Source: Faecalibacterium sp. UBA7177 (GTDB taxonomy: Bacteria > Bacillota > Clostridia > Oscillospirales > Ruminococcaceae). From it: a stretch of DNA of 27,754 nucleotides. Location: NCBI GenBank assembly GCA_002491225.1, contig DKVN01000001.1, forward strand, positions 1 to 27,754, in the 5' to 3' direction. Within the stretch, counting starts at the first letter, position 1. The number at the start of each line of letters is the position of its first letter. The notes under the pieces were generated by a model, which saw only the letters and a program-made list of their open reading frames with translations, had not been told where the DNA came from and made no database searches. The position numbers and the translations under genes were made by a program. This document shows, piece by piece, positions 22,323 to 27,754 of the stretch.

Positions 22323-23801
22323 GTGGAACGCAGGACCCCACACAGCACGCCCGCGCCCCAGCGCCCGGCCGCCCGGCCCCCGGCGCGGCGGGCCGGGGCG
22401 GCACAAGCCATTAGCGGCGCGCCCGGAGTTTCCGAAACCACGGCCGCCCATACGGCCGCGGGCACGGTCAGCCACACCGACCGGCTGCGCCAGATCCGGC
22501 AGGCGCGGCGGGCAAGGCGGCTGCGCAATCTGCTGCTGATGGCGGCGGTGGTGCTGCTGATCGCCCTGCTCTACACCGGGGCCTACGGCTCCACCATCAC
22601 CTTTGTGCAGGATGCCTGGGACTCGCTGCGCATCAGCCTGACCCCCGGCCCCGGCTACCCGCAAAAAACCGGCCTGGGCGAGGTGTATCAGGCGGAGGAG
22701 CTGGCCGGGGGCTTTGCGGCGCTGGCAAAGCAGGATCTTCTGCTCTACTCACCGGATGGCCGCCGGCTGCGCAGCATCCAGCACGGCTATGCCCGGCCCG
22801 CCATCTCGGTGGGGGGGCGGCGGGTCTGCCTTTACAACCGCAGCGGCTACGAGGTGCGCATCGAGAGCCGCAGCAAGACCCTCTACACCAAAACCTTTGA
22901 GCAGCCGATCCTGCTCTGCGCCATGAGCCCGGGCGGCAGCCTCGCGGTGGTCACCCGGTCGACCCGGTACGCGGCCGAGCTGTCGGTGTACAGCGCGGGG
23001 ATGGAGTTCCGCTACGGCTGGCACCCCACCGACAACGAGGGCACCCCCATCCGGGTGGCCTTTGCGCCGGACAACCGCCGCCTCACGGTGGCCTGTCTCT
23101 CGGCCAGCGGGGGCGAGGTAGTTTCCGGCCTCTACTGGCTGGACACCCGCAGCGACCAGATCGCCGCCTCGGCCACAGCGCCCGGCAGCACCCTGGTGCA
23201 GCTGCAATGGCTGGACGCGGACCGGGTGCTGGCGGTGTATGACGATAAGGCCGCGGTGTACGACGCCGACACCGGCGAGGAGACCGCCAGCTACTCCTAC
23301 GGCGGGCGCACCCTCATCTCGGCCTCGGCAGGCGGCCGGGCGCTGGCGCTGCTGCTGGAGGGCGGCGCGCGCCGCCTGGTGCTGCTGGACGATGCGCTCG
23401 CCCCGCTGGCCGAGATCGCGGCGGCCTCCTCGGCGGCCCGGGTGGTCTGCACCCGCACCGCCGCATATAGTTTGGAGGGCGAGGCGGTGCGCTGCTATAC
23501 CCTTGCGGGCGAGCAGCAGTGGCTGCGCCAGCTGGATGACCCGCCCCAGGCGCTGCTCAGCGCCGAGAAGCTGCTGCTCTTCAGCGCCGGACAGGTGATC
23601 GCGCTGGATGACATGGGCCAGGGCGAGACGGTGGCCGATGCCCGGGGCGCGGCGCAGGAGGACGCAGCGAGTTCCGACACGGATGCGAATGGGGTGGACG
23701 CCGCGGACGCGGACAGCGCCCCGGAGAGCACCCCGGAAAGCGGCGCGGGCGCGGAGCCTGCCGCGGATGCGGATGGGGCGGGCGCCGCCGGGGCCCCCTG
23801 A
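22323..23801 (+). CDS. Membrane-anchored beta-propeller-like protein (possible DUF5711)
   Basis: It has 492 residues from GTG 22323, chosen for AAAGGAGG nine bases upstream. Layout: a Pro/Ala/Arg-rich cytoplasmic part (1-68) ending in a basic RQARRARRLR stretch, one membrane helix (about 70-88, LLLMAAVVLLIALLYTGAYG), then an extracytoplasmic domain of about 340 residues. That domain is rich in repeating short strands with phrases such as LYSPDGRRLR, LYNRSGYEVRIES and AVYDADTGEETASYS, the pattern of WD40/PQQ-type propeller blades. The last 50 residues are an acidic Asp/Ala/Pro-rich tail. It resembles a clostridial family of unknown function (DUF5711) as I remember it. It stands between truA and cvpA; role unknown, perhaps scaffolding at the cell surface. 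Confidence 0.7.
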   Translation: MERRTPHSTPAPQRPAARPPARRAGAAQAISGAPGVSETTAAHTAAGTVSHTDRLRQIRQARRARRLRNLLLMAAVVLLIALLYTGAYGSTITFVQDAWDSLRISLTPGPGYPQKTGLGEVYQAEELAGGFAALAKQDLLLYSPDGRRLRSIQHGYARPAISVGGRRVCLYNRSGYEVRIESRSKTLYTKTFEQPILLCAMSPGGSLAVVTRSTRYAAELSVYSAGMEFRYGWHPTDNEGTPIRVAFAPDNRRLTVACLSASGGEVVSGLYWLDTRSDQIAASATAPGSTLVQLQWLDADRVLAVYDDKAAVYDADTGEETASYSYGGRTLISASAGGRALALLLEGGARRLVLLDDALAPLAEIAAASSAARVVCTRTAAYSLEGEAVRCYTLAGEQQWLRQLDDPPQALLSAEKLLLFSAGQVIALDDMGQGETVADARGAAQEDAASSDTDANGVDAADADSAPESTPESGAGAEPAADADGAGAAGAP

Positions 23802-23810
23802 GGAGAACGG

Positions 23811-23837
23811 ATGGAAAGTGAGGGCGTTTTGGGATGA
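23811..23837 (+). CDS. Eight-codon leader ORF coupled to cvpA
   Basis: ATG at 23811 follows GAGGAG (23800-23805) at good distance and encodes MESEGVLG. Its TGA (23835-23837) overlaps the cvpA ATG (23834-23836) as ATGA. cvpA itself has only a weak ribosome site, so ribosomes ending here could restart on cvpA. It may be chance; no peptide function is implied. Confidence 0.4.
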   Translation: MESEGVLG

Positions 23838-24511
23838 ATTATGCACTGATCCTTGACCTTGTGCTGCTGGCGGTGCTGGTGGCGGCGGTGTGTTTTTACG
23901 CGCGGCGCGGCTTTGTGGCCGGGCTGGTGCAGTTTGTGGGCAACCTGGCCAGCCTGCTGGGGGCGCTGTTCCTCTCCCGCACGGTGGCCCCGATGCTGTT
24001 CGACCGCTTTCTGCGCGGCAACTTCATCGAGCAGATGGAGCACGCGATTGCCGAGGGCGGCACGGTCGACCTGGCCGAGCTGCTCGAGCGGTTCGCGGGC
24101 TTTCTGCCCGACGCGGTGCAGCAGAGCATCGTCAATTCGGCCAACAACCTGCTCGGGGCGGCCAGCCCCGACCTTGCCCAGCGGCTGGTGGCCGAGGTCA
24201 TCGAGCCGCTGCTCACCCCCATCATCGCCATCGTGATCTTTTTTGTGGCCTTCGCGCTCTGCCGCTTTCTGGTCGGGCTGCTCACGGCGGTGCTCACCAA
24301 CCTGAATAAGCTGCCGCTGGTGGGCGGGGTCAACCGGCTGATGGGGGTCGCGATGGGGCTGCTGGCCGGGCTGGTCGATCTGTACATCCTGCTCTGCGCG
24401 GTGTGGGCGGTGATGGTCATCACCGGCGGCAATCTGCCCTTCCTCAACGAGCAGGTGCTGGCCCAAAGCCATCTGTATGGGCTGTTCAGCCAGTGGAATC
24501 CTTTTGTATAA
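23834..24511 (+). CDS. CvpA-family membrane protein
   Basis: It has 225 residues. The N-terminal half matches the CvpA pattern: helix 1 (about 5-22), an aromatic/Arg-Gly turn YARRGFVAGLVQFVGNL, and helix 2 (about 27-47). An amphipathic region with acidic residues (about 58-115) leads to two more helices (about 126-155 and 168-192), with NKLPLVGGVNRLMGVAMGLLAGL as the conserved C-terminal signature. In E. coli CvpA is tied to colicin V export, but in Firmicutes its role is poorly defined. It lies 33 bp after the propeller-like protein and may act with it at the membrane. The upstream gene end contains a leader ORF. Confidence 0.88.
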   Translation: MNYALILDLVLLAVLVAAVCFYARRGFVAGLVQFVGNLASLLGALFLSRTVAPMLFDRFLRGNFIEQMEHAIAEGGTVDLAELLERFAGFLPDAVQQSIVNSANNLLGAASPDLAQRLVAEVIEPLLTPIIAIVIFFVAFALCRFLVGLLTAVLTNLNKLPLVGGVNRLMGVAMGLLAGLVDLYILLCAVWAVMVITGGNLPFLNEQVLAQSHLYGLFSQWNPFV

Positions 24512-24606
24512 CAGACGAGGAACCCCAAAAGAAGAGAAGAAAATCCCCGCGCCCGGCCCCGGCTTTTTCCGGCCCGGCGGCGCGTGATGAGTGAGGTGTA
24601 TGACCC

Positions 24607-26904
24607 ATGAAAACCCCCCTTTGCTGCCGCTGCAACAAGCGGCCCGCCATCGTGTTTGTGCAGCGGGTGGAGAACGGCGAGCCCAAGCAGGAGGGCTACT
24701 GCCTGACCTGCGCCCGCGAGCTCAAGATCGGCCCGGTGGAGGACCTGATGAAGCGCTTTGGTGTGACCGACCAGGACCTTGAGCACATGGAGGAGCAGAT
24801 GGCCGGTTTTATGGAGGAGGCGGGCGAGAGCGGCTTCCCCCTGAGTGCCCTGATGCAGGCCGGGGAGCCGGAGGAGGACGAGGACGGCGATTTCACCCCC
24901 GGCGGCAGCGCCACCTTCCCCTTTGGGTTCGGGGCCAGGGCCAGCCGCGAGCCCGGCAAGGAGAAAAAGAACAAGAAGGAGGAAAAGCGCCCCAAACGCA
25001 AATTCCTCGACACCTACTGCGACAACCTCACCGGCAAGGCCAAAGCCGGGCGGCTGGACGCGGTGATCGGGCGGGATAAGGAGATCTACCGCACCATCCA
25101 GATCCTCTGCCGCCGCCAGAAGAACAACCCCTGCCTGATCGGCGAGGCCGGTGTGGGCAAAACCGCCATCGCCGAGGGCATTGCCCAGCGCATCGCCGCG
25201 GGCGAGGTGCCCGCCCGGCTGCAGGGCAAGGAGATCTACCTGCTCGACCTCACCGCGCTGGTGGCGGGCACCCAGTTCCGCGGCCAGTTTGAGCAGCGGG
25301 TCAAGGGGCTCATCAACGAGGTGCGGGCGGACGGCAACATCATCCTCTTCATCGACGAGGTGCACAACATCACCGGCGCGGGGGACAGCGAGGGCGCGAT
25401 GAACGCCGCCAACATCTTAAAGCCCGCCCTCTCGCGGGGCGAGCTGCAGGTGATCGGCGCCACCACCTTTGCCGAGTACCGCAAGTATATCGAAAAGGAT
25501 CAGGCGCTCGAGCGGCGGTTCCAGCCGGTCAAGGTGGAGGAGCCGGGCATCGCCGACACCATCGCGGTGATGCAGGGCATCCGCGGCTACTACGAGCAGT
25601 ACCACGGGGTTAAGGTGCCGCCCGAGGTGCTCAGCGCCACCGTCTCCCTCTCGGAGCGGTATATCACCGACCGCTTTTTGCCCGACAAGGCCATCGACCT
25701 GCTGGACGAGGCCTGCGCCTGCTGCAACCTGCGCCACCCGGAGCTGACCCGCTTCCAGCAGCTGAAGGCCCGGCTCGAGGCCGCCGAGGCCGAGGAGGCC
25801 GCGCTCTCGCAGCCCTCCGCCGACGACGCGGCGGTGGACTACGAGAAGCTGGCCGCCCTCAAAACCGAGCTGGCCCGCCTGCGGGACGAGCTGCCCAAAG
25901 TAGAGGCCGAGACGGCGGAGATCGCGGTGAGCATGGACGACGTGGCCCGGGTGATCGAGCTCTGGACCGGCATCCCGGCGGTCAAGATCAAGGAGACCGA
26001 GTTTGAAAAGCTGCTCGGGCTCGAGAGCGCCCTCAAGGCCCGGATCATCGGGCAGGACGAGGCGGTGGAAGCGGTGGCCCGGGCCATCAAGCGCAGCCGG
26101 GCGGACCTCTCCGGCCGCCGCCGCCCCGCCAGCTTTATCTTTGTGGGCCCCACCGGGGTGGGCAAAACCGAGCTGGTCAAGCAGCTGGCAAACCAGCTGT
26201 TCGACACGGTGGACCCGCTGATCCGGCTGGACATGAGCGAGTTTATGGAAAAATTCGCGGTCAGCCGCCTGATCGGCTCGCCCCCGGGCTATGTGGGCTA
26301 CGACGAGGCGGGCCAGCTGACCGAAAAGGTGCGCCGCAAGCCCTACAGCGTGGTGCTGTTTGACGAGATCGAAAAGGCCCACCCGGACGTGATGAACATC
26401 CTCTTGCAGATCTTGGACGAGGGGCGGATCAACGACGCGCAGGGCCGCACGGTCAACTTTGAAAACACGGTCATCTGCATGACCAGCAACGCGGGCAGCA
26501 GCGAGCGAGGCGGCGAGACCGGCTTTAACAAGACGGTGGCCCAGATGAGCGCCGACAAGACCATGAAGGCCCTGCGGGAGTTTTTGCGCCCCGAATTTCT
26601 GGGCCGGGTGGATGAGGTGATCGCCTTCAAGCCGCTGGAGGGCGAGACCCTGCAAAAGATCGCCGCCCTGATGCTGGAGGACTACCGCGAACCGCTGCGG
26701 GCCAAGGGGGTCGAACTGAATTACACCCCGGCGGCGCTCGCGGCGATTGTGGAGGCCGCTGGCAGCAGCAAGCTGGGCGCGCGGGAGCTGCAAAAGGTCA
26801 TCCGCCGCCAGTTTGAGGACCCGCTCGCCGAGCGGCTGCTCACCGGCCAGCTCGGCAGCACCGCCGAGCTCGACGCCGAGGAGGGCAAGCTGGTGCTGCG
26901 GTGA
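24607..26904 (+). CDS. clpE: ClpE-like AAA+ unfoldase with N-terminal zinc finger
   Basis: Hexameric unfoldase that probably remodels proteins or feeds ClpP. It has 765 residues. An N-terminal zinc finger (C6-x2-C9 and C32-x2-C35) resembles ClpE/McsA and replaces the usual Clp-N repeats. An acidic and then very basic linker (about 80-135) follows. Walker A1 is GEAGVGKT at 179-186 with FIDEVHNITGAGD. There is a short coiled-coil middle domain (about 385-440). Walker A2 is GPTGVGKT at 514-521, followed by FDEIEKAHPDVMN and the pore-loop segment GSPPGYVGYDE. A GF-containing loop (ETGFNK, about residue 640) sits where ClpP-binding loops occur, but T-G-F departs from the usual aliphatic-G-F/L. ATG 24607 has GAGGTG eight bases upstream. 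No CtsR or CIRCE operator is visible. ClpC is the alternative label. Confidence 0.85.
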   Translation: MKTPLCCRCNKRPAIVFVQRVENGEPKQEGYCLTCARELKIGPVEDLMKRFGVTDQDLEHMEEQMAGFMEEAGESGFPLSALMQAGEPEEDEDGDFTPGGSATFPFGFGARASREPGKEKKNKKEEKRPKRKFLDTYCDNLTGKAKAGRLDAVIGRDKEIYRTIQILCRRQKNNPCLIGEAGVGKTAIAEGIAQRIAAGEVPARLQGKEIYLLDLTALVAGTQFRGQFEQRVKGLINEVRADGNIILFIDEVHNITGAGDSEGAMNAANILKPALSRGELQVIGATTFAEYRKYIEKDQALERRFQPVKVEEPGIADTIAVMQGIRGYYEQYHGVKVPPEVLSATVSLSERYITDRFLPDKAIDLLDEACACCNLRHPELTRFQQLKARLEAAEAEEAALSQPSADDAAVDYEKLAALKTELARLRDELPKVEAETAEIAVSMDDVARVIELWTGIPAVKIKETEFEKLLGLESALKARIIGQDEAVEAVARAIKRSRADLSGRRRPASFIFVGPTGVGKTELVKQLANQLFDTVDPLIRLDMSEFMEKFAVSRLIGSPPGYVGYDEAGQLTEKVRRKPYSVVLFDEIEKAHPDVMNILLQILDEGRINDAQGRTVNFENTVICMTSNAGSSERGGETGFNKTVAQMSADKTMKALREFLRPEFLGRVDEVIAFKPLEGETLQKIAALMLEDYREPLRAKGVELNYTPAALAAIVEAAGSSKLGARELQKVIRRQFEDPLAERLLTGQLGSTAELDAEEGKLVLR

Positions 26905-26951
26905 GGCGGCGGGGCAACAGGCCCCAAAGGGGCCGATGACCCTGCAACAAG

Positions 26952-26997
26952 AAAAAAGCCGGTATCCCAAACCATGCGGCTGGGATATCGGCTTTTT
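26952..26997. terminator. Bidirectional terminator between clpE and the HD gene
   Basis: A6-GCCGGTATCCCA (26952-26969) pairs with TGGGATATCGGC-T5 (26981-26997) through a long stem with one mismatch and an 11-nt loop. The A-run and T-run ends make it work on both strands. It closes clpE and the convergent HD-domain gene. Confidence 0.88.
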
Positions 26998-27055
26998 GAT
27001 TGCCTTTTGGGGTCCGTGCGGGAATCGAGCGCGGCGCGGCGGCGCTCTTGGTCGG

Positions 27056-27538
27056 CTACACCGCGGCGAGCACCCGGCGCAGGCCGAAGAGGGGCCAGGC
27101 GTGGGTGAGCTCGGCGAGGGTGGCCAGCTTGTCGGCAAGGTTCACCAGGGCAGACTCCCGGTACCGGGGCAGCGCGCGGGGGGTCACCGGCCACATGTGG
27201 GTCAGGATGATATCCTCCTCCAGCGGGCTCAGCCCAAAGCGGCGGGCGTTGGCCAGCGCCATCTGCGGGTGGATCACCAGCCGCTCAAACGGGCCCACCG
27301 AGGTTTTGCTCCAATCGCAGAGGTAAAGGTCGTGCAGCAGCCCGGCGCGGGCGGCGGCGCGGGCGTCAAGGCCCAGCCGCTTGCACAGGCAGAAGGCGAG
27401 GTACGCCACAAACAGGCTGTGAGCGTAGCAGTCCACCGATTTGACATGCTGGCGGATGGCGTGCATCTGCAGCACCGCGGGGTCCGAGGAGAGTTCCCGC
27501 ACGCAGGCGGCAAACTGGGCGAGGGTGGTCTCTTTCAT
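27056..27538 (-). CDS. Small HD-domain phosphohydrolase-like protein
   Basis: It has 160 residues from ATG 27538; a TTG one codon earlier is possible. HD-superfamily metal ligands are visible: H40 (CYAHSLFVAY), H69-D70 (GLLHDLYLCDW) and D137 (LVNLADKLA), with additional histidines H90 (VIHPQMA) and H114 (ILTHMWP). This suggests a metal-dependent phosphohydrolase acting on a nucleotide or other phosphate ester, but the substrate is unknown. It is a single-domain protein without a RelA/SpoT synthetase part. The ribosome site AAAGGAG is inside a 17-base inverted repeat (27540-27556), and strong GC hairpins lie in the leader. Confidence 0.8.
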   Translation of the reverse strand: MKETTLAQFAACVRELSSDPAVLQMHAIRQHVKSVDCYAHSLFVAYLAFCLCKRLGLDARAAARAGLLHDLYLCDWSKTSVGPFERLVIHPQMALANARRFGLSPLEEDIILTHMWPVTPRALPRYRESALVNLADKLATLAELTHAWPLFGLRRVLAAV

Positions 27539-27539
27539 C

Positions 27540-27622
27540 AAAGGAGCGGCTCCTTTCGTGAAACGGTGATTTTGGGCGCGGCAGGGGGCGGCGGCCGCCG
27601 CTGCCGCGGGCCGACATCGGCC
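27540..27622 (-). promoter_or_regulatory. Structured leader of the HD gene
   Basis: Three inverted repeats lie between promoter and start. GGCCGA-CA-TCGGCC (27609-27622) is at the transcript start. CGCGGCAG (27577-27584) with CTGCCGCG (27601-27608) encloses a GC-palindrome loop. AAAGGAG-CGG-CTCCTTT (27540-27556) contains the gene's own ribosome site on the minus strand. The last would hide the ribosome site if it folds. Confidence 0.5.
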
Positions 27623-27624
27623 TT

Positions 27625-27653
27625 AGCATACAATAAAACGAATGTCGGGGCAA
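27625..27653 (-). promoter_or_regulatory. Promoter of the HD-domain gene
   Basis: Minus strand: -35 TTGCCC (27653-27648), 17-bp spacer, -10 TATGCT (27630-27625). It gives a leader of about 80 nt. It is divergent from the strong promoter at 27704-27732. Confidence 0.7.
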
Positions 27654-27703
27654 GGTTTTTTCAACAATTTCCAAATTTTCTCACTCTCTGCCGAAAAATC
27701 CTC

Positions 27704-27754
27704 TTGACAGAAGCCGGGGATTGAGCTATCATATGAACAGATGCTCATATGATA
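27704..27754 (+). promoter_or_regulatory. Strong promoter with ArsR/SmtB-like operator over its -10 box
   Basis: Consensus -35 TTGACA (27704-27709), 17-bp spacer and -10 TATCAT (27727-27732). The -10 is the left end of a perfect 10+10 bp inverted repeat, TATCATATGA (27727-27736) / TCATATGATA (27745-27754), separated by ACAGATGC. The core ATATGAACAG...TCATAT closely resembles operators of metal-sensing ArsR/SmtB repressors. The gene it controls lies beyond the window. Confidence 0.75.

Noticed and set aside
25417..27138. A 573-codon minus-strand frame across clpE
   Set aside because: Runs through the two-way terminator and antisense to AAA+ motifs; composition is typical of a shadow.
1..27754. 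CRISPR arrays, tRNA/rRNA genes, insertion sequences, toxin-antitoxin or phage defence genes
   Set aside because: I looked for regularly spaced repeats, transposase motifs and characteristic RNA arms by eye and found none. A tRNA or covariance scan was not possible here.

Overview
The window looks like a chromosomal segment of a high-GC, low-redundancy Firmicute, most likely a gut clostridium of the Oscillospiraceae/Ruminococcaceae type (Faecalibacterium/Subdoligranulum-like). The basis is a GC content of roughly two thirds by eye, Gram-positive style AGGAGG ribosome sites, an ECF vitamin transporter module with group-II EcfA1/EcfA2/EcfT, a NifS-NifU-MnmA cluster, a ClpE-type chaperone and a lipoprotein oligopeptide-binding protein. 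The taxonomic call is inference. I see no tRNA, rRNA, CRISPR array, transposase, phage gene or resistance gene.

Layout. 1-1062: the 3' end of an M3-family oligoendopeptidase. 1224-9014 (+): a complete oligopeptide/dipeptide ABC transporter operon (binding lipoprotein, two permeases, two ATPases) followed by a small tail-anchored membrane protein and closed by a two-way terminator at 9099-9152. Peptidase plus peptide importer fits a peptide-scavenging lifestyle. 9225-12089 (-): nifS/iscS-like cysteine desulfurase, nifU/iscU-like scaffold and mnmA, a sulfur-trafficking operon that feeds Fe-S assembly and tRNA 2-thiolation. 12346-13428 (-): RNase HI and an ECF transporter S component. The S component is divergent from ruvC, with two clear sigma-A type promoters in the 301-bp gap. 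13730-15975 (+): ruvC-ruvA-ruvB, Holliday junction processing. 16273-18603 (+): glmM and an RlmI/RlmK-like methyltransferase. 18676-22254 (+): ecfA1-ecfA2-ecfT-truA. 22323-26904 (+): a membrane-anchored beta-propeller-like protein, a CvpA-family membrane protein and a ClpE-like AAA+ unfoldase, closed by a second two-way terminator at 26952-26997. 27056-27538 (-): a small HD-domain protein. The last 50 bp hold a textbook promoter whose -10 box is buried in a 10+10 bp inverted repeat resembling ArsR/SmtB metal-sensor operators, so a metal-responsive gene probably starts just beyond the window.

Most of the window is ordinary core metabolism and information processing, and I do not see a self-contained novel defence or mobile system. 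The items most worth a second look are: the remodelled peptide transporter (an extracytoplasmic insertion of about 235 residues with internal repeats in the OppC-like permease, matched by a large insertion in its binding protein and charged N-terminal extensions on both ATPases); the complex non-coding region between the binding protein and permease genes (terminator, imperfect 25-bp inverted repeat, second hairpin); the ArsR-like operator at the right edge; an 8-codon leader ORF coupled to cvpA; and a recurring habit of GC-rich hairpins placed just before ribosome binding sites.
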